Origin: Lytechinus variegatus | Lineage: Eukaryota > Echinodermata > Echinoidea > Temnopleuroida > Toxopneustidae | Direction: 5' to 3' | Assembly (NCBI RefSeq): GCF_018143015.1 | Contig: NC_054755.1 | Span: 8,239,124-8,303,123, forward strand | Length of the DNA: 64,000 bases | Part shown: positions 1 to 12,907 of the stretch, one piece after another | Numbering within the stretch: the first letter of the stretch is position 1 | Layout: every line of letters begins with the position of its first letter | The notes under the pieces: generated by a model | What the model saw: only the letters and a program-made list of their open reading frames with translations | What the model was told of the DNA's origin: nothing | Database searches by the model: none | Made by a program: the position numbers and the translations under genes

Positions 1-400
1 CAAATTTTGGATGGTACTAGTATATATAGTTGCAGAGTGGACACATATAGGCTTATGTAAACTGTGGAAGAATGAAATTGGCATGTTAAAACGATTTATG
101 AGAAACAGTTGGGAGATGTCTAAAGGAATTACTGATCGGAACATTACAAATATTAATATTGATAATAATAAAAATAACAGTAATGATAATAATGATAATA
201 ATAATAACAATCACCCAATGACAATAATAAAAGAGCTCTTATATAGCCAATATATCACGTCTGTAATATGCGCCTCCAACCGAGGACTGGTGTAATAATA
301 ATTCATAGATCAATCCAGAAGAAAATACGACCAAATATATTTTCAGAATGATCATGAGAATGATCACAAATATATCACACAGAATAAAATTCTGATAAAG
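1..400. other. No gene seen; AAT/GAT-rich low complexity
   Basis: No coding potential was recognised. Positions about 157-212 are a degenerate AAT/GAT/AAC microsatellite, which makes a spurious asparagine-rich reading frame. Confidence 0.5.
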
Positions 401-646
401 ATACACTGTATAAACTGTGGTGTTAAGACCGGCACCAGTTAGAAGACCATAATCTGGGGTGTATTACACCCTAGAGATTGAACATAACACCAAAGAGTGC
501 AAACGTAACTTATACAACTATAGGTGTGGGGTAATAACACCTATAGGTGTTAAACTAACACTGTCAATTTATAACACCGGTGTAAAAGTAACTGATGGGG
601 TCCTCTGCATGCTACACCGGTTAACACCACAGTTTTTGCAGTATAC
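401..646. mobile_element. MITE-like element with TIRs and GGTGTTAA/TTAACACC repeats
   Basis: The left end (about 401-440) reads ATACACTGTATAAACTGTGG followed by TGTTAA. The right end (about 612-646), reverse-complemented, reads the same way with few mismatches. The interior holds several more GGTGT/TAACACC palindromic units. There is no internal gene. It is flanked by TA, which would suit a Tc1/mariner-type target, but the family assignment is inference. Confidence 0.55.
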
Positions 647-1459
647 ACAAAGGGAATCGGGAAAGGCGTATAGAGAAAACACAAAGAAACAAAACAGGGG
701 GGGGTGAATTGAGAAAAATATAAAGGCAAATACAAATCCGAGAAAGAGAGAGAGAGATAAATTATGATAATTGCGAGAGATGAAATAAAAACTGAAAATG
801 GAAAATTATCTAACATACGTCTACCAGCATAAGTTTTATTGCCGTTTAAAATTGATATTGTTAAGTCCAGCAAATTTGTTGATAGGTTCAGAAGACAATA
901 TTCACAAAGGCATTAAATTACCCTCCAATTCAATCAAAATACCTAGACGAATCGTTCTCACTGGCGTGTATGAAAATTTAGGTGATTTTATTTGTTTTAT
1001 TTTAAATTGTGCTAACCACATCATTTCGAATATTTTGCCGTTTGAATATCTTTTCCCGTTGGCAATAGTTGGGTGTGACTGACTTATAACCTGAGATTGA
1101 ACGAGTGAAAGATGAATACTGCATAAAAAGCGATTATAAAGCAAAATTCAGGGAAAATTTATTCTTTAGGTCCGTTTTGTTCTCATATATCATTTCTCTT
1201 TATTTTATTGGGGAAAAATAGAATACAATTAAAGTATTCATTACATGCTGGCTGATTCGAGCATCAGGTTTTTGTTAAACAAAGCCAGTTTAATGATGTA
1301 TAGGCCTACATAATATAAAATTTTAAAAGGCCACATACAGATCGAGTTCAAGGGCATTTAACAAACCTCGTAAGAAATGGCCTCCATAGTTTCAATTGCC
1401 ATAAGATATACTGGTATGAAACAAGACGAAGTTGAATTTAAAAAAAATCGCACGACTTA

Positions 1460-2360
1460 TACCTTGGTCACATTTGCTCTACGGCGGCCGTACGGCGAGT
1501 CGAAAACATTCATTTTATTCAATTTTATTAAAACCAACTATATGTAGCTGGTACAAAAATGTTAAAACGGCTGTTTTCGACTCGCCGCACTGTGAAAAAA
1601 TTGGGCAATATTTTACCCAATATTTTGCCCAACGTTGGGCCGATAGTCAACCCTACCAACTACTGGGCAATATTTTACCCAACGTTGTTGGGGCATTAAT
1701 GTGCCCAACTGTTGGGTAATATTTTGAACTACATTTTGGGGGACATTAATTTGCCCAACTTTTTAATAAAGTTATTAACCCAACATCTGGGCAAGGCCTA
1801 CACTCAATTCGTGTACCTGGTCCGTGTCGATCCGGAGACCTTATCCGAAAGTGCTTTGCATGCACAATAACGCTGCACACAAGTGCAAGTGCATATCTCA
1901 AGTGAGTGAAGCAAAAACAAAACAGCGTCAGATATATGTCATGTATGTAGGCCTATTCTGACAAATTCCTTACAAATTATGCTTAACGTAAAGTCCAAAA
2001 TAAAAAAATAAAAAAAACGTTTAAGCAACTCATCTATGAAAGATTCAGCGAGGCTCCCCAGCCCCCAGTCATCTAGAAGCTCCTCCATATCTTATCGACC
2101 GTGTGTAGCATGCTGCAAGCGCAACTCGTGATCGTAAAGTTTCGCAACATTTACCACTCAGCAGGGCAATTACTAGCCCAACAATTGGACATCTGTATTT
2201 TGGCAGCGGCAGAGTAAAAATTTGCCTAAGTATTGGGCACATAATGCCCAACAAAACAATAACCAACGTATATATTACCCAACAAAAAAATGACCAACGT
2301 AAATTTACTCTTTTTTTTCACAGTGCGTACGGCCGCCGTAGATCAAATGTGACCATGGTA
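1460..2360. mobile_element. Nonautonomous DNA element with long GC-rich TIRs, carrying a nested 93-bp foldback
   Basis: The left end 1460-1493 and right end 2323-2360 are inverted copies (GGTCACATTTG, then CTACGGCGGCCGTACG). The TIR continues inward as CACTGTGAAAAAA at 1586 and 2311. On the left the TIR is split by a 93-bp foldback (about 1493-1585) with its own ends GCGAGTCGAAAAC and GTTTTCGACTCGC. The interior has many GGGCAATATTTTACCC palindromes. No transposase frame is seen. Confidence 0.65.
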
Positions 2361-2623
2361 TTAATGTGGTCGCACAATATATCTTTGTATAGCATGTAGG
2401 GTAAAGGTAAACCCATTTTAACCAGGGGGGACCGAATATTATCTTGATGGGGGGAGGGGGGGGGGGCAAGTCGGCATGAAGATGACATGTTTGTTCTCAA
2501 TTGAATAATACATGCAGAGTGCATGGTTCTGAAAATTAGTGAACCCCCACCTGAAAATAAACATATTTTAAGTGCTCTTTTTAAGGTTCTGACCTGTTTT
2601 TAGATATTTAATTGTGAAGTCAG

Positions 2624-2890
2624 GAGCGCTGTGGCCCAGTGTATTCGTCTTCAGACTTTGAAACAGAGGGTCGTGGGTTCGAATCCCAGCCATGGTGTAA
2701 TTTCCTTCGGCAAGAAATTTATGCACTCGACCCAGGTGAGGTGAATGGGTACCCGGTAGGATTTATTCCTTGAACGCTTTAGCGCCTATTAATATGGCGG
2801 CTCAGCTACAGCCGGGGTGATACAAGTATCAAAGCGCAGTTGAGTATATGCATATAAAAATGCGCTATGGAGATATTATTATAATATTGT
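2624..2890 (+). mobile_element. tRNA-derived SINE
   Basis: The tRNA-like head has A-box-like GTGGCCCAGTG and B box GGTTCGAATCC. The body contains CGACCCAGGTGAGGTGAATG, and the A/T-rich tail is ATATTATTATAATATTG. The same family recurs on the minus strand at 23.5, 28.0 and 58.4-58.8 kb. Confidence 0.75.
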
Positions 2891-3375
2891 AAAATATTAC
2901 TTTCAACAAAATTTGTTTCTTATGGGTTCGCCAAAGATTGTGACGTTGTTGTCTGCATTCAACACTCGGCATATAAAGGAATGCATTTTCTGGTGGGGGT
3001 TCACTAACTTTTTAGCACGACTGTATTATGACATGAAAGGGGGTAAGAGAACTTATGACGCCTCGCGCCCCTGATAACCGTAACTGTTGAATGATAAGAA
3101 CTTCTCACTTAGTGACTTTAATAACGGTCTGCACATGGTGTGTGGGCCCATAAAATTACAGTTCCTATGATATATTTACTGAACAGGAAACAACTTTGAC
3201 AACTATCATGACTGTATAGGTCCCCAAAATCTAGGCCCCAAATACCTTAGGGGTGTAGGACAAGGGGTGTAAATAGTTACCCCAACTGCATCCCGGTCCC
3301 CTGAATAAGTACAGGTGTTAAATTTGCATTTTGATATAAATGTCTTTTAAAACAACCTATATCAAGATAATTATG

Positions 3376-3560
3376 CCAGTGTGTTGCCTCAGTTGGTAGA
3401 GCGTCCGTCTCACGACCGGGAAGTCGGGGGTTCAAACCCCGGCCGCGTCAGACCACAAGACGTTAAAAGATGGGAGTTGCTGCTACCCTGTTGGCGTTCA
3501 ACGATTAAAGGGATAGAGCCTCGTCAATCTAGGGCTGCACAGCGTCTGCCGGGCCAACGA
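3376..3560 (+). mobile_element. tRNA-derived SINE, second family
   Basis: The head reads CAGTTGGTAGAGCGTCCGTC, then GGGGGTTCAAACCCCGGCCG (A and B boxes of RNA polymerase III). It is followed by a non-tRNA body through about 3560. It resembles a tRNA but lacks a convincing closing acceptor stem, so it is called a SINE rather than a tRNA gene. Confidence 0.6.
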
Positions 3561-4639
3561 TCAATTGGGCCCCAATTGGGCTAAGCAAATTTTCGGAGTA
3601 TTTCATTTCATGTCTATTTCGAATAATAAATTATGGATTGGATTTTATCAATCATTATTGTCACATGTTTATAACCAGTATACTAAACCTGCAAGGAAGA
3701 CATCACTGACATTTGAAAAACTAGGAACCAAACTAGGGCCCGGTACGGGTTTTATACATGTATATGAAACAAGCACAATCAGCTTTACATTTTCACAGGG
3801 GTTTCTTCTTTTTTCCTCTCTTCACGTTTATTGAAAAAGTGGGAAGGCTGCACCCCACCCTGTGATTCATCGGCCCCTGTAAACACTTATTATGATCAAT
3901 GGAAACAGATATCAAATTAAAAAACTATCGAGGTTAAAACTAACGAATGAAAAAAAGGATAACAAAACCGTTATTTTGTTTTAATTGTCATGGCCTTTAA
4001 TGGAAAGGACTTGAACGATATCCCATTATCATGATTAGAACTATAATGCTGTATGCCTGGAGTCCATTTAGAATTTTCCACATGATGAGCAGCTCTTAAT
4101 TGGTTTGACGAATCAAACGTATACGCGCTCGTTGACACGTACAGTTTGATTAGGCCCACAGCTTTTAGACTAATCGAAACAATTATTAAAAAGTAACCCA
4201 GTAGCATGGATCTCACATCTCCAACAATTATTAAGTGTAATCATTATGCTTAATACTCAATTGTAATAAAAAGAAATAGAGAGAGAAAAATCAACGCTAC
4301 TTCGTTGACTAAGGGCAAAATCTAGTCTCACCACGTGTGAGTTTAAAAACGTTGGTTTACTTATTGATCGATTATGTTATCATAGTTATTTGGCTAAATA
4401 TGAATAAAAACATTTGACGATGGTCAGCCTTTGTATTTCCAGTTTAAATGTAAAGGTATATTAAAAACATTCTTGTATGTGTGAAGACAAAATGTTATGG
4501 AGGAAAGAAAGGGCTTGTAATTTGGCTCTATTCCTTCAAGAAAGTTTATTTCCTAGAGAAAATTGAAGCAAAGGTATGGATCTAAATAATTTGTTATGTT
4601 TTAATATGAGAATAATGTAATGAAATGTTTCGAATTATT

Positions 4640-6000
4640 TGATTGATTGATTGTTTGATTTTATTGTTTACTTCTGCAATTACATCATTCGTATATAATA
4701 CATTTTCCATAACATAACAAACATAGTATATTGAGAACTTTTTTTGGCATGAATCATAACTAAATGTACTAAAATTATCATTACAAACAAAACTGATCTC
4801 ATACCAAATTAGTTAACATTTACAATTTGCAGGAGAAGGATTGTCATCATAAGCAGATTGCTTGAAAGAATGACAACCCCAGGTTAAAACTCATTGATTA
4901 ATATAATACATTAATACAGCAGAATCGATATACAGTACATTTTATGAAAAACAGCAGTAATGTAATTTGAGCAATGAAGATGACGGTGAAATGGTGAAGA
5001 TGAAGGCGATGGAGAGGATGATGATGGTGATGATGCTTCAATGATGACACATCGACACAGAAATTTTACTTCAAATATTCTGATATCAACATAGATTTAA
5101 CGTTTGCCTTAAATGAGTAAAGAGACGTGGATCTTTTTATAGATTCTGATAGAGAGTTCCACAAATCAGGACCATGGTGTCTTATAGATCTCTGCGTAAT
5201 AAGCAATTTGGGGTTGATTAAATGGAAATTAGAAGAGTTCCGCGTAGGGTATGAATGGATAGATGTGTTCATAGTATAAAAATTGTGAAATGAAGGTGGG
5301 AGCATGTTATTTACGTATTTGAACATAAGCAGTAAGCTTTGAAATGAATTTATGTCAAAAATAGTTAGAGTCTTTAGTTTATGGAATAATGGATTTGTGT
5401 GTGATAAATATTGCGAATTAGTACAAATTCGAATTGCTTTTTTCTGTAATAAGTATATTGTATTAATTTTAGTTTTTGCACACGTTGCCCAAACTATATT
5501 GCAGTACGATACGGCAATATCAATGAATTGTATAGTAAAACGAGTGTAGTATGAGGAATTATGTTTTTCATTTTGTAAAGTACACCTACGTTTCTGGAGA
5601 TGTTAGTAGTTATGCAACGTATATGTTCATTCCAATTTAAATTTTCATCTATTGTGACACCTAAAAACTTTGTTTCTTTTTTTCCTTTTGAGTGGAATAT
5701 TATCTATGCTTATGTCGTATGGAAACTCAGTAATATGTGAACTTGTATGCTTAAAATACATAAAGTTTGTTTTGTCTATATTAAGTGGGAGCCTATTACA
5801 TTTAAACCATAAAGATAGTTTAGGTAATTCACGATTAAATGTATCTACTAAAGTTTCTAAGCTAGTGTTTGAACAAAAAATGTCCATGAATACTCCTATT
5901 ATGTGTTCTTTATTTGTCATTGCATTTGTAATTTTATCGTATATTTGTATTAAAGCCTGATCAGTTGAATGCCAATATATTTCCAAATTCATTTCCAAAT
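4640..6000 (-). mobile_element. Truncated LINE (CR1/L2/jockey-like), reverse transcriptase C-terminal part
   Basis: On the minus strand, 5560 down to 5066 reads an open C-terminal RT segment including YCNIVWATCAKTK, KKAIRI, MFKYVNNMLPPSF, YPTRNSSNF and GPDLWNSLSESI, typical of non-LTR retrotransposon ORF2. Upstream, 5998-5645 gives HSTDQALIQIYDKI, GVFMDI and then NRELPKLSLWFKCNRLPLN. The catalytic palm segment that should lie between them is missing. The 3' end has an ATCAATC-type tail near 4641-4662. It is 5'-truncated and internally deleted. The exact clade is uncertain. Confidence 0.75.
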
Positions 6001-6084
6001 CATCACATAATTTATAAGCATTAATTGTAACTCTTTTCCAGTTATGTACCCAAATTAAGTATCTGTGGGGGTTGTTTCAATCTT

Positions 6085-6260
6085 TTCAGAATTCTGTTTA
6101 GCCTTGCACATCAACCTCTTGCTCCACCCTTCCTCCTCGCCCCCCCCCCTCCCTCAATTCCTCTCTCTCTCCCTCCCTCTCGCCCCCCCCCCTCTCTCTC
6201 TCTCTCTCCGTATCTTTCCTTCAAAGGTGTGAGTAATGTTTACATGACGAAGGGATACAT
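6085..6260. repeat. C-tract and CT-repeat block upstream of first GPCR gene
   Basis: Poly-C runs alternate with CT/CCCT microsatellite (about 6118-6210), followed by GTGAGTAATGTTTACATGA. A block with the same order (CCTTCCTCC, poly-C, CT repeat, GTGAGAGTAATGG) lies at 13568-13700 upstream of the second paralog, so the block was part of the gene duplication. Confidence 0.55.
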
Positions 6261-6370
6261 TTTTCACTCCAATGTTGGAACAAGAGAACCAGTATAGAGA
6301 GAGAAAATTGAGAAAAGGATAACCTTGAGGTACAAGTTTGACGCTGTGAATTCATAGCTTTTAGTACATT

Positions 6371-6602
6371 GTTATTGTGAAGTGAGTGTGGCCGGCTTAT
6401 TTTCGCAGGTAGGTATTTGTGCCACAAATATTTATGACGTTTAGGGGCTTACAACAAAGAGATATCATTGCAGTATATTACAGTTTTCATATTGAGAAAG
6501 ACCTTTGGTAAACTGGTCATAGTCGTGCAAGTCGGCCAATCGACAAGAATAAGCAACCCGCGCCAGCAGTGTGCAGACCGCAGAAAAAGTGTTTAAGTAA
6601 GT
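6371..6602 (+). promoter_or_regulatory. Conserved upstream block of GPCR gene 1, possible 5' UTR exon ending in GTAAGT
   Basis: This stretch aligns with 14959-15194, which sits at the equivalent place before the second paralog (shared TTTTCNCAGGTAGGTATTT, then ATTTATGACGT-like and AAAGACCTT segments). Both copies end at GTAAGT (6597 and 15189), a consensus splice donor. The first coding exon of each gene starts right after an acceptor-like polypyrimidine-AG (8422 and 17767). I infer a noncoding first exon with an intron of about 1.8 kb here. No TATA box was identified with confidence. Confidence 0.4.
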
Positions 6603-8439
6603 ATAAAGTGTACCTACACTAAATCTACTAGATTGATCGAATTTTACAAAGCTTTATTGACTAATCATCGAATCATTTGTTGCTAATGTATATGATAAAC
6701 CCCGAGATGTTTTGGTTTATAGGACTATTATTCTGATATCCGAAGCTTCGAATGTAATGACCTGAAGTAATTGTTGTAGCCTACAAATAACACCGTACTT
6801 CCTATCAATTTCCGTTTATATCATAAGTGAATAGAGCTACATCAATCAAGTAATATCTACTTTATCATGTATAAATTAGATTCTGATGTTAAACTTTCGA
6901 TGCCTACTTGCCACTACGCTTTTTTCTTTTAAATTGACGGGGGGTTATCTTGGTGCTACTATCTTTTAATTTATATTTTATTGTGATACAAACTTGTACG
7001 GGTTTTACCAAACCTTTTTATTTTGTATCCCTTGTTTTACTTTGTATGTTATTTGTCTAAATAAATACAAAAATACGTTGTAATCTTGATGATGTAGTGG
7101 ATTGAAGGGGCCCTCCCTCCAAAAAAAAAATGATAGCAATGGTAGGTCTACTGTTATTAGTAGTAGTAATTTATGCATCGTGGTCTAGGGAACTTGACCT
7201 GTGGTCAACAATTACAGGTTGTAGAAGTTTTTTTTTCATATTTTAAAAATGTTATCATACAACATTTCGCCCAATCAGGACATGGCTTTGAAATACATTT
7301 TCGTCATGTGTTTATTATCTACATTTTGCGAGCAAATAAAATTGGAAATATTCGCGATTTTGCAGATTTCTCATGAAACAGGCCGTCACCAAAGGAAATA
7401 CAGTGCACCTGTGTATTCTTCTTAAACCTAACTTCGTTAGAAATTGGAAGCTAAAGTGATTTTTCATTGTCACTCCATCCTATTAACCTTTAATTTGTAT
7501 GATTTCAACGTGAAATTTAATCCTACAGCGTTTTGTGTCAACTGTTAAAGCTTTATTCATTCAATTATGGTCCTTTCTGAAGGTGGTTCTTGCCGTGGAA
7601 CTTTTTTTTATCTCACAGCTGTACGTTGCATAATACCTCGTTCCCACTGTCAAAATTCGCATCACGATGAAAACCATGGTCTGCATCGTATCGTGTAAGA
7701 TCATGTCAGATCTTGAGGTTATTCGTAGCAATCGTCGTGATTATATATGAAGTAAATTTTGGACGGCTCATAACTTTCGCTAGCAACTACGAAAGGTAAA
7801 TCGTAGTGGATCGAACGACAGTGAGAGAGAAATTGGTAGTAGATTCCACTATATTGAGTGCCGAGGAATGTTGATCGATTTTTGTGGAATGTTTTACGAG
7901 CAAAACTTCAGGTTCATGTTGAAGGTCAAGTTAATTTTCCATTTCCATCACATACATCGATTACATAAACAGATACAGATACAAATCATATATGCGTCGT
8001 ATACATAGACGAATAAAAATAAAAATCAAATATGCAGATTAAAAATCAACTACAGATAAATTGTGGAAAAGGGTATTAAAGGGGGATTTCAAGTTGAATT
8101 GATTGGGCATCATCATTAAATCAAGCACAAATAAGAAAAAAGCATGAGGGGATGAGGATTTGCCCTACAGTAAAAAGAAAATGCTGTGCTTGATTTTTTT
8201 GTTTATTTGGCTTTTCATTGCAGACTTAATCTTTGAACATTTTTAATTGGCCCCGACTACGTGTCATGCGCATGCACAGACAGGGAGTAGTTGTTCTACG
8301 CAAAGACATAGAGCAATATAAAAATACAGCGTCACGGGGGCTTGTCGCAAGTTTGTACGCTAGCTTATTTAAGCCACCGCACAGGCACAATCATGTAACT
8401 TGTTGATTACTTTTTTCACATAGAAATAACCACAACCAC

Positions 8440-11306
8440 ATGCCAAACATGAAGACTTTACCAACCGTCTTGATGACGATGATGACTATGCTGGACCTCA
8501 TCGCAGGGCAAATGACAACGATACCGGTCCAGAGAACCACTTTAATGATCTCTCGGCCACCATCTTTTTCTCCTGGTGAAGAACATTTCTTCCCATATAC
8601 GACGCCCCCACCAGGCATGACAACACGTAAGTAAGAGCAATTTAATCTACCGTATCTATAACATGTCTACATTTGCCATGTTTGCTTTTATTCTAAACAC
8701 TGTGTAGCTAAATGCTACACAGTTTTCAAGTAGAACATGTAGACCATCAATATAAATTTGACACTAAAATCAAACTGCCTCGAGGACTAAAATAATATAT
8801 ATATATATATATTGTGCTGAACTATCACAGCATGTGATAACCCAATAAACACAAGACGAAGAAAGTGTAAATCGATTTCGTTCCTATGGATTGATTTATA
8901 CTATTGTCCATAAAATTGTAACATTAAATGGGAAGGTGATAGTTCACACGGTCACAAAGTAAGAATTCCACAACAAAAGAACTGTAATCCCCTCAGTTTA
9001 GAATCAATCGCCTTTAGCTACTTATTTTCTATTTCCTCTACAGGGCATAGTCAAACACAAGGCGTTGCAGCTCCATTTGATCTCAATCCTTATCGTACAA
9101 CAAAAGCCCCGCCTCATTCTCCAAGAACCAAACTCGTCATCGAGTGCCCACATGGCTTCGATCAGATCTCAACCCCTTGCGGATCACCAGAGAACGGGGA
9201 ACTTTGGCCGGAATGCGACGGTGCAACACTACACGTGCTGCAGAGATTCAGTGTGGACGGGTACGAATCATGTCTGGAAGCTGCTCCAGCCATCCTTGGA
9301 AACCTGGGACCCTATGCCATCAGTGAAAGGAATGCAACAACTGCTCTCAGGTACCCAGTTGCTACCACAAACTGGTGGGGCTTAACCAATATCACAAACG
9401 AACATCTACTGCAGGATAGAATAGCAACTGCACTAGAAGAAGAGCTTAATAATGTTTGGAGTAGTCGTTGTGCAGATTTCATCGAGTACTGGGTGACATG
9501 TCCACTGAAGGCTGATCGCAATGACTCGATTTCCACCACGCCCTCAGCGGCGGACTGTGACGGAGAATATGTCGTTGGTGACCCAGACGCTTTTACGCCA
9601 GTCTGGCATAATGGATCGTTCCTTTTCTTCTTCAATGGAACTTACATTATACCAACTTGGTGGAGTGACAGATCGACATATGACGTTGTTGAGTCAACCT
9701 CACCCGATTACATTCGCCAAGATAAAACACGAGAATTGAGAGTGTGTGGTATACAGAAGCCAATTATCAACTGCGACATCATCATTTCGGAGGATGAATA
9801 TCTTGTGGAAGACGTTGGTAATTCGACGGCTATCATCTACAATGGTACAGAATATCAGAAAGACTCGTTTGAATACGTACCCAACAACTCCGTAAGAATC
9901 TGCATTATTCATGACAATTTTTCTTCTGTCGAGGAACAAGTAGAGGAAGATACGACAATAAAACCAGTAAATGTCCAGTTAATCTATAGCCATGTCCTGT
10001 TCGCAGTATCAACATTATGTCTGGTTTTATTGGTCGGAACCTATCTGATCTTTTCTGAACTTCGGAATTTCCAGGGATGCGCCATTCTGACCTTCGCTGT
10101 AACTTTGCTAATTTCCCAAATTTGCCTGCAGTATGTTGCTCCTTATGCACGTCGCACAACGGCTCTGTGTCAGGGTGTGGCGGTTCTTGCGCATTTTACA
10201 CTTCTGTGTGCTTTTGCCTGGATGACTCTTCTTGCATTTGACCTTTACCGAAGCTTCAAAGGAACCCAGACCCGCACACACCACAGCCCTAACAGTCGCC
10301 TCAAACGCTATGCTCGATATTCACTGGTTGGTTGGGGTATTCCACTTCTTCTAGTAATTGTCTCCCTCGGGCTGCATTTCACAGAAAATGATATATTCCC
10401 GCTCGAGTACGGATCAGGGAGAAACTGTTGGGTGTATCCAGTTCTAGCCAACATTATCCTTTTCATCAGTCCAATCGTGCTGTCCTTGGTTGCCAATGTC
10501 GTTCTCTTCATCCTTACTGTGATTAACATTTGCAGGACGACAAAGATGACCAGGAGTGCTCTCCAACAGGACAGATCACACAGGCATGTGATATCCGAAC
10601 TGCTCATCTATTTTAAGGTAATATCATTTACATAATTATTTTATTAAAATCATAACTGTGCAATAAAACAGAATCCTATAACCTGTAGTTTTGGTCACAT
10701 TGAAAAGATACGAAGACTCGGGATCCACTGCAGTCATTTTTAGGAGCCGTTTTCACAGAGTCTACGAACATTTTGACGGGCATTTTGTGAAAGTTGTTGC
10801 AAGAACGTGAATGTGAAAAATGGCGAAGTCCAACATATGCGGCAAAAAAGCCCCAAAGGTACACAATTCGAGGTTCGGAAGCATTAATTGTAAATAGGAC
10901 TTCGGTTTTTTTTTTTTGTATTCTCGTCTGCCTATCGTCGTCTTCCTCCTCTCTCTTTTATCCTCACGGTTATTGTTCCTGTCTGCTTCCTTTTCCTCTC
11001 CCGAATCTTTCTTCTTTTCTAAAATCTTTTCATCCTAAATGAACTGTTGCACACTCCTCTACTCTTATACAGATATCATGTCTGATGGGATTCAGCTGGT
11101 TGTTTGGCCTGGTAGCCGCCCTGGGTACGACGCCAGCTCTCTGGTACATCTTCATAACGGTCAATGGTCTCCAAGGCATTTCCGTCTTTTTCTCCTTCGG
11201 CCTCAATGCCAGGGTAAGAAAATTATGGAGAAAAGGGATGGCACCAGCAAAGTCAGGGTCGAGCAGTGGTAGCTCCAACAAGACAAAGAAGACCAGTTCT
11301 GTGTAG
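8440..11306 (+). CDS. Methuselah-like family B (secretin-type) GPCR, paralog 1
   Basis: Coding exons 8440-8626, 9044-10617 and 11073-11306 join in frame (phases 1 and 0; donors GTAAGT and GTAATA, acceptors TACAG and TACAG) to 664 aa. Exon 1 gives a Met/Thr-rich signal peptide ending near IAGQ and a Pro/Thr linker. Residues about 64-370 are a Cys-rich ectodomain with about nine N-glycosylation sequons and no recognisable GPS motif. Seven transmembrane segments follow (TM1 about 373-399). Their features match Methuselah-like receptors: CAFAWMTLLAFDLYRSF (TM3 end), YSLVGWGIP (TM4), NCWVYPV (before TM5) and ISCLMGFSWLFG (TM6). The short tail is Ser/Lys-rich. It is probably a plasma-membrane receptor of unknown ligand. 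The start was chosen as the first ATG after the acceptor-like site; M4 is an alternative. It is tandem to a close paralog downstream. Confidence 0.85.
8698..8724. repeat. Short palindrome in intron 1
   Basis: CTGTGTAGC, five bases, then GCTACACAG form a perfect 9-bp hairpin within the intron of GPCR gene 1. It may be the remnant of a foldback element. Confidence 0.4.
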
Positions 11307-12900
11307 TGGACTTTCTGGCAACAAGCTAAAACCTTCTTGAAATACATCAGTGGACGAACTTAAGCTCGTGAAGGCTTGTTTGTTTCGTTTACGAACTTTC
11401 GGACTTGTTATTGTATGAATTGCTCAACTGGTTTTCTTATGAAATGTTTCACCGTTGAAAGGACAACATAATATATTCCTGCATCATACCCAGTACGTTC
11501 GGCAAGTTGTGAGACCTTTCCTAATCATTGCTAACCGTAAGAAAAAGTCAGTGTACCAAATACACTTGACTGGATTTAAACGTGGGTACTACCAATGTTG
11601 AAATATTGCTTAGCTAGTCGGCAACCAATTACCGAACCGCAGTCACAGTAAGATGAGAAATTCGCATTTTAAGATTCAATTAAAATTAATCACTTTCCTG
11701 TACAGTTTTTATATCACGTAGGTGTCTTTCTCAGGCATGTCAGGTGCATCTTCATTTCAAAACCAAAATACGATTAGGGGAGCAAGCATTTAATTCTGCT
11801 TGTGTCGCCCGAAACGTATGGAATAGTTTACCATTTGAATAAACAACTTCAAATAAATACTAAGCATTCTTCTTTAAATCTACTACATGATTTTTGTAGA
11901 GCATAATTTTGAATAGATACGCTCTGTAATTTACATGTTCTAGAGAATTTTTGACGTCACATGCAAGCAACTCTCGTCTAATTGATTCCATTTCACGAAT
12001 ACAAATTTGTAATATTTCATGACGGTATAATAATTATATGTCTATGTATGAAATAATATGATACTACGAGCAATTGAATCATTCGACTTTCTGACAGTTG
12101 CACTGGGGAGCTCCTAACATTCGAAAAAGGGAGCTTTTGGTAAATATATATTTATGTTATAAAGTAAGAATGTGGAAGAAGACAAGTTTACACTATAGCG
12201 GAGCTTGAGATGATCTGATTTTCAGAAATGAAAATGTATCCAACCATAGATATAGGCCCTTTATAATCTAGTATAATATTGCTGAGAGCTCAGTAAAATC
12301 CACCGGACATTCAAAGAGATGCTGTTATCTTTGAATTAAAGTGTTGGCACTTGTACATTCGTTTAAAAACACCAAGCGCTTTGGCATTCTGAATTTTAAA
12401 TGGCAAATTATTCCAAATTATGCTGCCAGCATGCTTAAAACAGATTTTAACAGTATGAAGGTGATGCACCGTGCACTATAACAAACTGTGGCAAACATTG
12501 GTCATTTCCAGTAGGGTAATCATTTTAATACAAGCTAAAAAGTCGTCACGTCCATTATCAAGGAATTGCAATTTTTATAATTATCCAAGCAATTCACATT
12601 GATTTGTGCCTGTATACATACGTCCACAACACTTGCTTTCTGTAATCTTAAAAGAGTAAAATTGTAAAGGAGCAAGAGCAGTTTCCCGTAACAGAACAGG
12701 AGTAATGATGCATTTATATACTTTATTCAGAACTTCAGTGCTCAGCGATAATCACTTTTCATCAATGTATATATCTTATAATTAAAAGACTGAATGAGCA
12801 TCCCAGGAGAGTTTGTAGTCTTTTACAATGCATAAAGATATTTATTTGTTCATTTATTCCATTATTAACATATCCCCTTAAATCAAGTTCGTTATTCATC
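11307..12900. other. Intergenic stretch with two LINE C-terminal remnants
   Basis: No host gene is seen. On the plus strand 11771-11845 reads RLGEQAFNSACVARNVWNSL, and on the minus strand 12450-12311 reads FKHAGSIIWNNLPFKIQ and then a stop. Both are the terminal WNSLP-type motif of non-LTR reverse transcriptases, from two small fragments in opposite orientation. AATAAA-like sites at 11839 and 11852 could serve the upstream GPCR gene, but this is unproven. Confidence 0.5.
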
Positions 12901-12907
12901 CGTACGT

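Noticed and set aside
3376-3450. Possible tRNA genes here and at 17066, 22920 and 41660
   Set aside because: A and B boxes are present, but acceptor stems are imperfect and each is followed or preceded by SINE body sequence; called SINEs.
9235-10635. GPS/GAIN-type adhesion GPCR
   Set aside because: No HLT-type GPS cleavage site or Cys/Trp pattern before TM1; the 7TM motifs fit Methuselah-like receptors better.
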